Assembly: GCA_002428965.1 (NCBI GenBank)
Contig: DIYI01000018.1
Location: 124,001 to 188,000, forward strand
From: Jejuia sp. UBA6058
GTDB taxonomy: Bacteria; Bacteroidota; Bacteroidia; Flavobacteriales; Flavobacteriaceae
DNA: 64,000 nt
Direction: 5' to 3'
Shown in pieces: positions 17,199-26,900 of the stretch. The position numbers and the translations under genes were made by a program. How positions within the stretch are numbered: the stretch's first letter is position 1; each line of letters starts with the position of its first letter. The notes below the pieces were generated by a model, which saw only the letters and a list, made by a program, of their open reading frames with translations, was not told the DNA's origin and did no database searches.

Positions 17199-18044
17199 TT
17201 AACTTTTAGCGCTATAAGTTTCTAATTCTTTATTAATTTCTGCCATCATTTTTTCAGCTTCCGCAATATAATCAGAATTTGAAGAAGCTTTCTTAAAAAT
17301 AGCGTAATATTCTTTGGCCTGCTCCAGTCTGTTTTTTCTCAATTTAACAATCCCATCTGCAGTATTTTTATACTCTTTACTATCAATTGCCAATTTACAT
17401 GCTGCGTCAAATCTGTAAAACAAAGCATCCTCTCTTAAACTAGAACCTGGAAACTGAAAAATAAAATTATCAAAGGACTTTATAGAAGCTTTGTAATCAG
17501 AAATATGATCGTACTGTTTTGCTATTTCAAATGCCTTTTTCTCTAGTTTAAAATCTAACTCCTTTACAAGCTTGTTAGCCTCAGAAACATGTTTTGAACT
17601 TGGAAATAAATTAATAAACTCTTGTAACTTTTCTATAGCATCCTTCGTTTCAGTTTGATCATTCGAATATCTTGGTGAAAGCATATAATAGCTTTTTGCC
17701 CCATAAAAAGCAGCATCTTCCTTTTTCTCACTTTTTGGATAACTAGTTACAAAACGTTCAAATTGATACCCTGCAACATAAAAATCATTCATTTTATAAA
17801 ATGAATCTGCATATAGAAACATTAGTTTTTGTGCTTGGGGTTTGCCTTTATACTTTGGGACAATTTGGGCAAATAACGTATTTGCTTTTTGATATTTACC
17901 TATTTGATACAAAGAATCTCCTAGTTTAAATTTTGCTGCCGTATCCTCACTTTTAAGTACTTTTTGGTATTCGCTACATGAACTAATTAAGCAAACTAAA
18001 ACTAAAACGGAAAAAAAGTATTTCATCAATTTATTACTTTTCAT
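17199..18044 (-). CDS. bamD: Outer-membrane assembly lipoprotein BamD
   Basis: A 281-residue lipoprotein with signal sequence and lipobox (LISSCS). TPR-like helical repeats fill the rest, including YQIGKYQKANTLFAQIV and the ERFVTSYPKS segment typical of BamD/YfiO. BamD works with BamA to insert beta-barrel proteins into the outer membrane. It is probably the first gene of the bamD-rpoZ-coaBC-porD-recN run. A TAATTTTG -7-like element on the minus strand at 18111-18118 may be its promoter. Confidence 0.88.
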   Translation of the reverse strand: MKSNKLMKYFFSVLVLVCLISSCSEYQKVLKSEDTAAKFKLGDSLYQIGKYQKANTLFAQIVPKYKGKPQAQKLMFLYADSFYKMNDFYVAGYQFERFVTSYPKSEKKEDAAFYGAKSYYMLSPRYSNDQTETKDAIEKLQEFINLFPSSKHVSEANKLVKELDFKLEKKAFEIAKQYDHISDYKASIKSFDNFIFQFPGSSLREDALFYRFDAACKLAIDSKEYKNTADGIVKLRKNRLEQAKEYYAIFKKASSNSDYIAEAEKMMAEINKELETYSAKS

Positions 18045-18200
18045 TTAAAAGATTAACGTAACGCTCACTGATTAAATTACTTATGTTAAAGATATCTTTC
18101 AAACAGTTTGCAAAATTACATTTAATTAACGTAATTAAAAAATATAATTTTGAGCTAAAATAAGTGTTCAAAACAAGTGTATGATAGGTTTAAGTTATAT

Positions 18201-19124
18201 TTAACTTTTAGTAGATTCTATTTTATCAAAGAGCTTATGATCTAAAACCATTTCGCCCTTTTCATTGTAATAGTAGGCCTTAACAAATCTATGATTCAAC
18301 TTTATTTCATTCAACAAATATGAATGCATCTGATGTACTTCCTGATTAAACGACTCATCATAGTAGCTAACCATAACAATTAATTCTCCTTGTTTCTTGG
18401 AAATTTCATGTTCTGGAATTTCAAAAATGGGACTTTCATTATTAATATCATGAACAACTGTCCATGTAGTGGGTAAATAATTAATAGTACTGCGTTCTAA
18501 TTTCAAATCATAAAAACTATTGATATATTCCCCTTTTCTATTTTTATCACTAAGAGTTAAAGTAACTTTAACTTTAGGGTTAATCATATTGCTGTCCCTA
18601 TTGTTTTCAATGCGAAACATCAAACCTTTGCCATTACCATAATTAGTAAGCACCAAAAATTTGGAAAATCTAATAGCTGCTCTTGGTTTAGAAAACCTCC
18701 CATAAAGTAACCCAGTAACAAATGCAAAAAACATTAATCCGATAAAAGCCTCAATTGAGGAAATAATACCACTAGCAATTCCAGATGGCGACATGGCCCC
18801 ATACCCTAAAGTTGTAAAAGTTTGCGTAGAGAAGAAAAAGGCATTTAAAAAATCTTTAAATACACTTCCTGTGGTATGTGTTATTTGATCAATACCAATA
18901 AATAAGTAGAGCAATGCGAAAATTACATTCGCTTTTATATAAGCTACAAAGGATAGTGTAAAAAACTTTGTCCAAGAAATACCAACCAAATAATTGTAGG
19001 CCTCTGAGAACTTTTTGGGTTTGTTTATATGAACAACATTAAAATACCCCTTTTTGTCAATTAATCGCCCAACGTATTTAGCCGATGCGTTTCCAAAACC
19101 AGGATCTTTAATTTTTTTACCCAA
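18201..19124 (-). CDS. Inward-rectifier (Kir-type) potassium channel
   Basis: A 307-residue protein. Two membrane helices (residues about 52-75 and 115-142) flank a pore loop with selectivity filter TTLGYG, followed by a cytoplasmic immunoglobulin-like Kir domain (residues 150-290) with FSKFLVLTNYGNGKGLMFRIEN, which is typical of bacterial KirBac channels. The amphipathic slide helix precedes the first helix. It starts directly after the dapA stop codon, so the two genes are probably co-transcribed; no functional link is known. Confidence 0.88.
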   Translation of the reverse strand: MGKKIKDPGFGNASAKYVGRLIDKKGYFNVVHINKPKKFSEAYNYLVGISWTKFFTLSFVAYIKANVIFALLYLFIGIDQITHTTGSVFKDFLNAFFFSTQTFTTLGYGAMSPSGIASGIISSIEAFIGLMFFAFVTGLLYGRFSKPRAAIRFSKFLVLTNYGNGKGLMFRIENNRDSNMINPKVKVTLTLSDKNRKGEYINSFYDLKLERSTINYLPTTWTVVHDINNESPIFEIPEHEISKKQGELIVMVSYYDESFNQEVHQMHSYLLNEIKLNHRFVKAYYYNEKGEMVLDHKLFDKIESTKS

Positions 19125-19125
19125 T

Positions 19126-20004
19126 TTAAAAGTCTTTTACAAATGCAGCTATTTTAGATTTTAAGGGCGTAGACGCTTGTACTAAAGGAAGTCTTACATT
19201 GGCATTACATAAGCTTAAAGCTTCAAATACAGCCTTAATACCTGCAGGGTTATTTTCTTCGAAAATATACGTAATAATATCCATTAATTTATAATGGTAT
19301 TTGTATGCTGCCTTAGCGTCTCCTACTAAACCTAAGCGTATCATTTCTGAAAATTCCTTAGGATAAGCTTGCCCAATTACAGAAATAACACCAGAGCCTC
19401 CAGCTAAGGTTACGCCTAGTGCCAAATCATCATCACCCGAGATTACAAGAAAGTCTTCTGGCTTATCCTTCAAAAGTTGTAAATATTGCCATGTGCTATT
19501 ACCAGCTTCTTTAACACCTATTATGTTGTCAAAATCGTTGGCTAACCTTAAAATTGTTTCTGGTAATATATTTTTTGATGTTCTCCCAGGAACATTGTAT
19601 AATAGAATATCTGTAGGGCAAATCTCAGAAATAGCCTTGAAATGCTGATAAACTCCCTCTTGTGTTGGCTTTGTGTAATAAGGCGACACAGATAAAATGG
19701 CATCAATATTACTTAAATCTGTAGTTTCAATTTCTTCTATAATTGCAGATGTATTGCTGCCACCAATACCCAAAACTAAAGGTACTCTTCCATTATTAGT
19801 TTCTATAATTGCAGCTGTTATATCCTTTTTTTCTTGTTTTGTGATAGTCACGCTTTCTGCTGTAGTACCAGAAATAACAAGATACTCTACACCATTATCA
19901 ATGTTATATTCAACAATTTGTTTCAGTGCGTCAAAATCAACACTTAAATCATTTTTGAAAGGTGTTACCAAGGCTACTCCAGTTCCTAGAAACTTATTAT
20001 TCAT
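19126..20004 (-). CDS. dapA: 4-hydroxy-tetrahydrodipicolinate synthase
   Basis: A 292-residue TIM-barrel aldolase that condenses pyruvate with aspartate semialdehyde in lysine/diaminopimelate synthesis. Visible active-site residues are the Thr pair in SGTTAES, Tyr in YNVPGRT and the Schiff-base Lys in IIGVKEAG. Normal length. It follows an uncharacterised gene by one base and precedes the Kir channel gene. DapF of the same pathway is at 36073-36849. Confidence 0.94.
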   Translation of the reverse strand: MNNKFLGTGVALVTPFKNDLSVDFDALKQIVEYNIDNGVEYLVISGTTAESVTITKQEKKDITAAIIETNNGRVPLVLGIGGSNTSAIIEEIETTDLSNIDAILSVSPYYTKPTQEGVYQHFKAISEICPTDILLYNVPGRTSKNILPETILRLANDFDNIIGVKEAGNSTWQYLQLLKDKPEDFLVISGDDDLALGVTLAGGSGVISVIGQAYPKEFSEMIRLGLVGDAKAAYKYHYKLMDIITYIFEENNPAGIKAVFEALSLCNANVRLPLVQASTPLKSKIAAFVKDF

Positions 20005-20005
20005 T

Positions 20006-20524
20006 TTAAATTTTGTTTAATACGGTTAAATATTTTATAACTTCATTATTAAAAACACTCATATCTTCAATATCGGTTTTTATAATCAAGTCGTTAAGTC
20101 TTTCATCGGCCTGCAAAATTCCGATTTTAAATTGAGATTTCGATAATGTAGTTAATAATTTTAATTCTAAAGTTGCATCACTGTAGTAACTAATCAATAC
20201 GTCAAATGATTCGTTTAAAAATGCTTGTAGTTCTATATTTTTTATAACACCATTCCAACCAAAATCATTCATATTAAAACAACTATCCCAAGAATTTCCA
20301 TGACTCTTTAAATCAGATGTATATGCAATTACTTTTAACTTATTCGTGTGTATTTTTAATTGTGAAGCTAATACATTAAAGGCATTAAAGTCGTCAATCT
20401 CATCAAAGTTCAAAATTATGCCTAAGCTCTTTATCTTATTATTGCCCAAATTAACTTTACGTTGGGCTAACAATTTATTTAAATACTTTTTATTAGATTT
20501 TTGCTTAAAAGCCTTTAAAATCAT
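20006..20524 (-). CDS. Conserved flavobacterial protein of unknown function
   Basis: A 172-residue basic, soluble protein without signal peptide. It opens with a Lys-rich helix, then has an alternating alpha/beta pattern (IKSLGIILNFDEIDDF, FDVLISYYSD). I recall a DUF (possibly DUF6913) placed upstream of dapA in flavobacteria but cannot verify it. It is co-transcribed with dapA (1-base gap). On the minus strand, TACCTTTG at 20550-20543 upstream of the start matches a -7 element. No function is proposed. Confidence 0.7.
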   Translation of the reverse strand: MILKAFKQKSNKKYLNKLLAQRKVNLGNNKIKSLGIILNFDEIDDFNAFNVLASQLKIHTNKLKVIAYTSDLKSHGNSWDSCFNMNDFGWNGVIKNIELQAFLNESFDVLISYYSDATLELKLLTTLSKSQFKIGILQADERLNDLIIKTDIEDMSVFNNEVIKYLTVLNKI

Positions 20525-20560
20525 TTAATTTTATACTTTTCGCAAAGGTAGCAAAAGTAC

Positions 20561-21355
20561 ATGCAAAACATTAAGAAATTTATTTTCGACGAGTTAGTGA
20601 TTCATAAACATATTTTAAGTACTGTAGTTTTAATTTTCTGTTTTAGCTGCAAACCAAAGCTAAATATTCAAACTATAGAAGGAAAGCGATTAAATATTGA
20701 TACGACTTTGGTTGAAGATACCTCCGTTGAAAATTTCATCAAACCCTATCGCATTCATATTGAAAAAGATCTAGATAGCGCTTTAGCTTATGCTTTAGAT
20801 ACATATCATAAAAATGACGGTGTTCTAAACTCGACAATTGGCAACCTTATGGCAGATATTATTATGAAAGAAGGTAACCCCATTTTTCAGAAAAGAGCTA
20901 AAAAATCTATTGATGCCGTAATTTTAAATCATGGTGGAATACGAGCAGAAATTCCAAAAGGAATAGTTAATGCCAGAACCGCTTTTAATGTAATGCCATT
21001 TGAAAATGAAATTGTAGTTGTAGGTTTAAAAGGTAACCAAATAAAAAAGGCAGTTGATTATCTGATTAAAGGAAGAAGGGCACATCCAATTTCAGGAATG
21101 GAAATTGTTGTTGATTCTGATTATAAACTAATTTATGCTAAAATCAATGATGAACCTATAGATAATGGAAAAGTCTATTATGTAGCAACAAGCGATTATC
21201 TATATAATAATGGTGATAATATGTCTTTTTATCAACCTAACGAAAGCGTCCATGTATTAGACTATAAAATTAGAAATGTATTAATTGATTATTTTAAGAA
21301 AGTGGACACCATAAATCCAGTGAAAGATCAAAGATTCGTTATAAAGCAATATTAA
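20561..21355 (+). CDS. 5'-nucleotidase C-terminal domain lipoprotein (half of a split enzyme)
   Basis: A 264-residue lipoprotein (signal and Cys in CFSCKP near residue 31) carrying the 5'-nucleotidase C-terminal domain: the conserved LNHGGIRAEIPKG, FNVMPFENEIVVVGLKG and ATSDYLYNNGDNM segments form the nucleoside-binding part of the enzyme. In most bacteria this domain is fused to a metallophosphatase domain; here that is encoded by the next gene, whose ATG directly follows this stop codon. The two proteins probably act together in the periplasm. Confidence 0.85.
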   Translation: MQNIKKFIFDELVIHKHILSTVVLIFCFSCKPKLNIQTIEGKRLNIDTTLVEDTSVENFIKPYRIHIEKDLDSALAYALDTYHKNDGVLNSTIGNLMADIIMKEGNPIFQKRAKKSIDAVILNHGGIRAEIPKGIVNARTAFNVMPFENEIVVVGLKGNQIKKAVDYLIKGRRAHPISGMEIVVDSDYKLIYAKINDEPIDNGKVYYVATSDYLYNNGDNMSFYQPNESVHVLDYKIRNVLIDYFKKVDTINPVKDQRFVIKQY

Positions 21356-22273
21356 ATGAAAAGAAGGGATTTTATAAATCGAATGGCTATTGGAAGTGCT
21401 TCTGTAACACTTGGAGGTCTAGGATTACAGTCGTTTAAAACTCCTGATCAGTCCACAAAAATAACTATACTTCACACAAATGATGTGCACAGTCATATTG
21501 ATCCTTTCGGTCCAGATGAAGGTAGAAATGCAAACAAAGGAGGTGTTGCAAGAAGAGCGGCTTTGATAAATTCCATAAGAAAAGAGAATAAAAACACCTT
21601 GCTACTAGACGCGGGTGATATTTTTCAAGGGACTCCTTACTTTAATTATTACGGTGGTGAACTTGAGTTTAAATTAATGAGTATGCTAAAATACGATTTA
21701 GCAACCATAGGTAATCATGATTTTGATAATGGTATTAACGGCTTGTACGCGCAGTTACCACATGCTGAATTTGATTTTGTTTCTGCAAACTATGATTTTT
21801 CAAATACCGACTTAAACACACATGTAAAACCTTATAAAGTATTTACAAAATCTGGTATTAAAATTGGTGTTTTTGGCTTAGGTATTGAGCTGAAGGGTCT
21901 GGTTGACAAGAAGCTGTACAAGGAAACCAAATATCTCGATCCTGTTGAAATTTCAACGGATATGGTAAGACTTTTAAAAGAAGAAGAACATTGCGATTTG
22001 GTAATTTGTCTTTCACATTTAGGATATAATTATAGTAGAAATCCAAAAAAAGTAAGTGATCTTAAACTCGCAGAAGCCACAAAAGATATTGATTTAATAA
22101 TTGGTGGACATACACATACCTTCTTACCAAAACCAACTATTGTCAAGAATAAAGAAGGCAAAAACACATTGGTTAATCAGGTAGGATGTTATGGATTGTA
22201 TTTAGGTCAAATAGATTTTTATTTTGACATAGATAAAAACTCTTCTTCCAACGCAACCACAATAATTGTTTAA
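21356..22273 (+). CDS. Metallophosphatase, 5'-nucleotidase N-terminal half
   Basis: A 305-residue exported enzyme with a twin-arginine signal (RRDFINRMAIG), so it is folded in the cytoplasm before export. Metal-binding motifs of the calcineurin-like/5'-nucleotidase family are all present: TNDVHSH, DAGDIFQG, GNHDFD, LSHLG and GGHTHTF. It lacks the C-terminal substrate domain, which the preceding gene supplies. Together they should dephosphorylate nucleotides in the periplasm for nucleoside and phosphate uptake. Confidence 0.88.
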   Translation: MKRRDFINRMAIGSASVTLGGLGLQSFKTPDQSTKITILHTNDVHSHIDPFGPDEGRNANKGGVARRAALINSIRKENKNTLLLDAGDIFQGTPYFNYYGGELEFKLMSMLKYDLATIGNHDFDNGINGLYAQLPHAEFDFVSANYDFSNTDLNTHVKPYKVFTKSGIKIGVFGLGIELKGLVDKKLYKETKYLDPVEISTDMVRLLKEEEHCDLVICLSHLGYNYSRNPKKVSDLKLAEATKDIDLIIGGHTHTFLPKPTIVKNKEGKNTLVNQVGCYGLYLGQIDFYFDIDKNSSSNATTIIV

Positions 22274-22341
22274 GTATTATTTTGAAAAGATGATAAGTTT
22301 TACATTCTAGTTCGTCTAAATCTTCATCAAATCAAAATAAT

Positions 22342-22719
22342 ATGAAAAAACATATACCACTAGTACTGCGCATCGTTGTGGCAGTGATTTTAATTCAAAC
22401 CCTTAGATTTAAATTTTTAGGACACCCAGATAGTATTTATATTTTTGAAACTGTCGGATTAGAGCCATTTGGAAGAATTGGTATTGGTGTTATTGAACTG
22501 GTAGCAGGTATCCTACTTATAATTAGAAAAACAGTTTGGATAGGTGCTCTCCTTTCTTTAGGTGTAATTGGCGGTGCAATATTTATGCATTTAACTAATT
22601 TGGGTATTGAAATTCAGGATGATGGTGGTTTACTTTTTGGAACAGCCGTAATAACTTTTATTTTAGCTGGTATAATTCTATTTGTTTACAAAAAAGAAAT
22701 CCCTCTACTAAATCGCTAG
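22342..22719 (+). CDS. DoxX/MauE-like small membrane protein
   Basis: A 125-residue protein with four predicted membrane helices. The segment LVLRIVVAVILIQTLRFKFLGHP and the FGRIGIGVIELVAGILLII helix fit the DoxX-like family, whose members are often linked to quinone or thiol redox reactions, without a defined activity here. Its stop codon overlaps the stop of the convergent gene at 22716-23420 by 4 bases. Confidence 0.72.
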   Translation: MKKHIPLVLRIVVAVILIQTLRFKFLGHPDSIYIFETVGLEPFGRIGIGVIELVAGILLIIRKTVWIGALLSLGVIGGAIFMHLTNLGIEIQDDGGLLFGTAVITFILAGIILFVYKKEIPLLNR

Positions 22720-23420
22720 TTTAAACTACCGTCTACTTTTTTATATTTAAGTTTTGCTTGCGCAAATAAGAAGTAAAACCCTATCAATCCTAAAGAAATC
22801 GTTAATAGACTTAACAAATTTTGGTGAGAGACATATAGATAAGCAATATTTAAAACTTCCGCAAAAACAATGCACAAAGCTCCAATTAAAATATAAAATG
22901 CCTTTCTGCTATCTTTATAAAAATAGTTTAGTAAAGCCAACGACAGAATTAGTAACATTACAACGTTGTATGTAAGTTCTACAAAATAAATGGAACCCAA
23001 AATTAAATCGGGATTGACAATACGTAACAGCTGATATGCTATATAGGCGTTTAGAGCAAATAAAACGGCAATAGAAAACTTATAATTTTTTAGTATGTGC
23101 TTAAAGTCTAAACTTTGAGCAATTTCAACCACCAAAGCTATATAAGCTAATATATACAATGTATTACATAGGTAATAAGATGTTAATGTTGGCAAGCTAT
23201 CTGAGAAAATAGTAATTAAGTCTGAAATTGAATATATAACCAAGAAAAGAACAAAGTAAATTGATCTTTGTTTGATACTACAAAAGTAGCATAAGGTTAT
23301 TACAGGCAGTATAAGCGCACTAAAGCATTGCGTAAGAAATACATTTTCAGTGAATAAAAAACACACAAATAATATATAGCAAACACTTAATAAGACTATC
23401 TGTACTTTGGGGTTGCACAT
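22716..23420 (-). CDS. Seven-helix membrane protein, possibly YhhN-like
   Basis: A 234-residue hydrophobic protein with seven or eight membrane helices and few polar loops. The pattern FVLFLVIYSISDLI and the short loops are reminiscent of YhhN/TMEM86 lysoplasmalogenase-like proteins, but the diagnostic Asp residues are not convincingly placed, so the family call is tentative. TATATTTG on the minus strand (23452-23445) may be a -7 element. Confidence 0.6.
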   Translation of the reverse strand: MCNPKVQIVLLSVCYILFVCFLFTENVFLTQCFSALILPVITLCYFCSIKQRSIYFVLFLVIYSISDLITIFSDSLPTLTSYYLCNTLYILAYIALVVEIAQSLDFKHILKNYKFSIAVLFALNAYIAYQLLRIVNPDLILGSIYFVELTYNVVMLLILSLALLNYFYKDSRKAFYILIGALCIVFAEVLNIAYLYVSHQNLLSLLTISLGLIGFYFLFAQAKLKYKKVDGSLN

Positions 23421-23471
23421 GATTACCTAATAATGGTTACATGGCAAATATAATAAAATATTGCAATTAAT

Positions 23472-23494
23472 CGATAAAAAAATGCGTTTTATCG
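23472..23494. terminator. Hairpin downstream of ligA
   Basis: Perfect 8-base inverted repeat CGATAAAA / TTTTATCG (23472-23479 and 23487-23494) with a 7-base loop, 9 bases beyond the ligA stop codon. A U-rich tail exists on the plus strand only, so its strength as a ligA terminator is uncertain. Confidence 0.45.
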
Positions 23495-23502
23495 TTATTA
23501 TT

Positions 23503-25506
23503 TTATTTTATGCCTATTATTTGTAAGAAATTGATTTCATTTAATAGTTCTATTCCTAAAGATTCGGCCTTGGTTCTTTTACTTGGTCCCATTTTATCTC
23601 CAGCAACTACAAAACTTGTTTTTGAAGATATAGAACTACTTACCTTACCTCCATTTTGCTCAATTAGCTTCTTAAGCTCGGTTCTTGAAACATGTTCAAA
23701 AACACCCGAAACAACAATAGACTTACCTTTTAGCAATTCCGTCAGCCCTTCCAATTCTTCTTCCGAAACTTTTAGCTGAATTCCAAAAGACTTTAATCTA
23801 TTTATAATCAGTATATTTTCGTCCGCACTAAAAAAACCCTTTACACTTTCAGCTATTTTCACACCAATTTCATCCACTTGCTCGAGTTCTTCCTGAGAAG
23901 CATCGATTAAAGCATCAATTGATTTATAATGTTTTGCCAATTTTTTGGCAACAGTCTCACCAACATATCTAATCCCAATAGCATATAAAACACGCTCAAA
24001 AGGTATTTGTTTGGACTGCTCAATACCATTAACTAAATTTTCAGCACTTTTTTCAGCCATTCGCTCTAAAGGAATTACTTGTTCCTTAGTCAACTCATAT
24101 AAATCGGAATAATTGGAGATTAACCCTTCGTTTACCAAAAGAGCAACTGTTTCTCCGCCTAAACCTTCAATATCCATAGCCTTTCTTGAAATATAATGCT
24201 GAATACGACCAATAATTTGAGGAGAACAGCCATTATAGTTCGGGCAATAATGTTTTGCATCTCCTTCTGTGCGTACTAATTCTGTACCACATTCTGGACA
24301 TTGCTTAATATATTGCGTCTGTTGCGAATCTAGCGGTCTTTTAATTAGATCTACAGCGACTATTTTTGGAATGATCTCCCCTCCTTTCTCAACAAATACA
24401 GTATCACCCTCTCTTATATCTAACTTTTCTATTTGGTCTGCATTATGTATAGAAGCTCTCTTAACTGTAGTACCAGCTAATTCTACAGGTTCCAAATTAG
24501 CGACAGGAGTAATTGCCCCTGTGCGCCCTACTTGATAGGTAATTTTATTTAAAACTGTAGAAACCTGTTCTGCCTTAAACTTATACGCCATAGCCCATCG
24601 TGGAGCCTTAGCGGTATACCCCAACTCTTCCTGTTGCTGTAAATTATTTACTTTTATAACAACACCATCCGTTTCATAAGGTAGTTTATGGCGTTCAATA
24701 TCCCAATGATTTACAAATTCCAATACTTCATCAACCGATTTTGCCAAAACAGCAACTTCTGGCACTTTAAATCCCCACGATCTGGCTTTTTCTAAACTCT
24801 CAAATTGGGTACTGACTCCAAGATTAGAACCTGTTAAATTATATAATAAACATTCTAAAGGACGTTTCGCAACTTCTCCACTGTCTTGCAATTTTAAACT
24901 ACCAGAAGCTGTATTTCTTGGGTTCCTGTATGGTTCTTCTCCATTGGCAACACGCTCTTCATTCATTTTATTAAAACCATCAAATGGCAATACAATTTCG
25001 CCGCGTATTTCAAATTTTTGAGGATAATTCCCTTTAAGTTGAAGTGGAACCGATTTTATAGTTTTTACGTTAGCCGTAACATTATCTCCCTGAAAACCAT
25101 CACCACGAGTAACAGCTCTTACCAGCTTACCATCTTCATAGGTTAAACTCATGGAGGCACCGTCATACTTCAGTTCACATGTATATTCAACATCACCATC
25201 AACTAATTTTTTAATACGTTTTTCCCAATCTAATAAATCTTCTTTGGAATATGAATTATCCAAAGAATACATGCGGTACTCATGCTTAATGGTTTCAAAA
25301 TTCTTGGTAACTTCTCCTCCAACGCGCTGAGTTGGTGAATTTGAATCAAAAAATTCTGGATGGGCTTCTTCAAGTTCTTGAAGTGCTTTTAGCTTCAAGT
25401 CAAAGTCATAATCTGAAATTGTTGGATTGTCAAGAACGTAATAGTTATGATTATGTTCTCTTAATTCTGCTCTAAGTTGATTTAGTTTTTGTTGAATGTT
25501 TTCCAT
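23503..25506 (-). CDS. ligA: NAD-dependent DNA ligase
   Basis: A 667-residue essential replication ligase. Domains in order: Ia (NAD binding), adenylation domain with the active Lys in LKYDGAS near residue 117, OB fold, Cys4 zinc finger (CPECGTEL ... HYCPNYNGC near residues 405-430), helix-hairpin-helix region and C-terminal BRCT domain (from about residue 590). All key residues are present and length is normal. Its ATG overlaps the prmC stop by one base. Confidence 0.96.
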   Translation of the reverse strand: MENIQQKLNQLRAELREHNHNYYVLDNPTISDYDFDLKLKALQELEEAHPEFFDSNSPTQRVGGEVTKNFETIKHEYRMYSLDNSYSKEDLLDWEKRIKKLVDGDVEYTCELKYDGASMSLTYEDGKLVRAVTRGDGFQGDNVTANVKTIKSVPLQLKGNYPQKFEIRGEIVLPFDGFNKMNEERVANGEEPYRNPRNTASGSLKLQDSGEVAKRPLECLLYNLTGSNLGVSTQFESLEKARSWGFKVPEVAVLAKSVDEVLEFVNHWDIERHKLPYETDGVVIKVNNLQQQEELGYTAKAPRWAMAYKFKAEQVSTVLNKITYQVGRTGAITPVANLEPVELAGTTVKRASIHNADQIEKLDIREGDTVFVEKGGEIIPKIVAVDLIKRPLDSQQTQYIKQCPECGTELVRTEGDAKHYCPNYNGCSPQIIGRIQHYISRKAMDIEGLGGETVALLVNEGLISNYSDLYELTKEQVIPLERMAEKSAENLVNGIEQSKQIPFERVLYAIGIRYVGETVAKKLAKHYKSIDALIDASQEELEQVDEIGVKIAESVKGFFSADENILIINRLKSFGIQLKVSEEELEGLTELLKGKSIVVSGVFEHVSRTELKKLIEQNGGKVSSSISSKTSFVVAGDKMGPSKRTKAESLGIELLNEINFLQIIGIK

Positions 25507-26363
25507 TACTCAAATATACCTTTTAGCATCCTATCTTTTCCAAAAATATCGGTCTTCAACTCTACATTCTTGAAATTGTTTTTTTTCAATACTCCAACTG
25601 TTTCTTCTCCCAAATATTCATTAATTTCAAAAAATAATTGCCCTTTCGGTTTTAAAGCTTCTTTCGCAAATTTACTTATAACTTCATAAAACATTAAAGC
25701 GTTATCATTTTTTACGAATAACGCAAGGTGAGGCTCGTTTTCAAGAACATTAGCTTTCATTAAAGCCTTTTCCTGTTCTCTAACATATGGTGGATTGGAT
25801 ACAATAATATCAAAATTATGTGTCATTGAAAGAAGTTCAGCATCGTAAGGCGCAAGAATATTTTCCCTAATAAAAGTGATACTAACATCATTTTGTTCTG
25901 CATTAAATTTTGCAACTTCCAAAGCTTCTGCACTAATATCAACAGCAAAAACCGAGGCTTTAGGTAAATTTTTAGCTAACGAAATTGCAATACAACCACT
26001 ACCTGTGCCAATATCTAATATTTTAATAGAGTCTTCAGCATTAACATTCTTTATTACCCAAGACACTAATTCTTCAGTTTCTGGACGAGGTATCAAGACA
26101 TTTTCATCCACCTTAAACGGCAATCCGTAAAATTCGGTTTCACCTAGAATATATTGAATAGGTCGCTCCTGTTTTAAAAGCTCTAAATCTCTCAAAATTA
26201 AATCTACATCTTCAACTACAATATCGGTATTTAGAGCCAACTTCAACCGATCAACATCAAAATGATGCTTAGAGAGTATAAAAAAGAAATTATTGATTTC
26301 TTCCTTGGCATAAATTGGGTTCAATTCATGATAAAATTTATTTTGAATATTCTTCAGATTCAT
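25506..26363 (-). CDS. prmC: Release-factor glutamine methyltransferase
   Basis: A 285-residue SAM-dependent methyltransferase that modifies the GGQ glutamine of peptide release factors. SAM site ILDIGTGSGCIAIS, catalytic NPPY in VSNPPYV, and the N-terminal helical domain with LIPRPETEELV are all visible. I chose ATG at 26363 because it forms an ATGA overlap with the stop of the acetyltransferase gene; a longer frame from TTG at 26381 is less likely. Confidence 0.93.
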   Translation of the reverse strand: MNLKNIQNKFYHELNPIYAKEEINNFFFILSKHHFDVDRLKLALNTDIVVEDVDLILRDLELLKQERPIQYILGETEFYGLPFKVDENVLIPRPETEELVSWVIKNVNAEDSIKILDIGTGSGCIAISLAKNLPKASVFAVDISAEALEVAKFNAEQNDVSITFIRENILAPYDAELLSMTHNFDIIVSNPPYVREQEKALMKANVLENEPHLALFVKNDNALMFYEVISKFAKEALKPKGQLFFEINEYLGEETVGVLKKNNFKNVELKTDIFGKDRMLKGIFE

Positions 26364-26851
26364 AAATCCTTTTTCATCCAAACACTACATGAACAATGCC
26401 CTGTATTTCCCAAAGAAGATTCTAAATGTTTGAAACCGTAGTTTTCATAAATATGTATGGCTGCCTTTAATTGTGGTGCTGATTCCAAATAGCAGGTTTT
26501 ATACCCCAAGTCTTTTGCAACCTTTATACATTTTTCAAACATTAGTTTTCCATAACCTTTGCCACGTACTTTAGGGGAAAAGTACATCTTTTGTATTTCA
26601 CAAACATCACCTTCATAGTCCTTTAAGGGCTTCACCCCTGCGCCTCCTAAAATTTCTCCATTTTTTTCTATCACATAATATGCATCGTCATCATTTTGAT
26701 ATGCCTCATACATTTGCTTAGTTTCAGGATCAGCATAGGCTGTTCCTTCCAAAGGAATCTTAAACTCATGAAAGCAAGCGCGAATTACAGCCTCTAATTC
26801 TGCGTTATCTTGAGGCTCAATTTCTCGAATAACTATGGTATCTTTGCTCAT
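26360..26851 (-). CDS. GNAT-family N-acetyltransferase
   Basis: A 163-residue acetyltransferase with the acetyl-CoA loop VRGKGYGKLMFEKC and the downstream YENYGFKHLES strand-helix of the GNAT fold. Full length, cytosolic. Translationally coupled to prmC through ATGA. The C-terminal GHCSCSVWM segment is shared with a subgroup of flavobacterial acetyltransferases. Substrate unknown. Confidence 0.82.
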   Translation of the reverse strand: MSKDTIVIREIEPQDNAELEAVIRACFHEFKIPLEGTAYADPETKQMYEAYQNDDDAYYVIEKNGEILGGAGVKPLKDYEGDVCEIQKMYFSPKVRGKGYGKLMFEKCIKVAKDLGYKTCYLESAPQLKAAIHIYENYGFKHLESSLGNTGHCSCSVWMKKDL

Positions 26852-26900
26852 TAAATTGACCTTTTCAAAAGTGAATATACACTAAATCTTATTTTATTTC

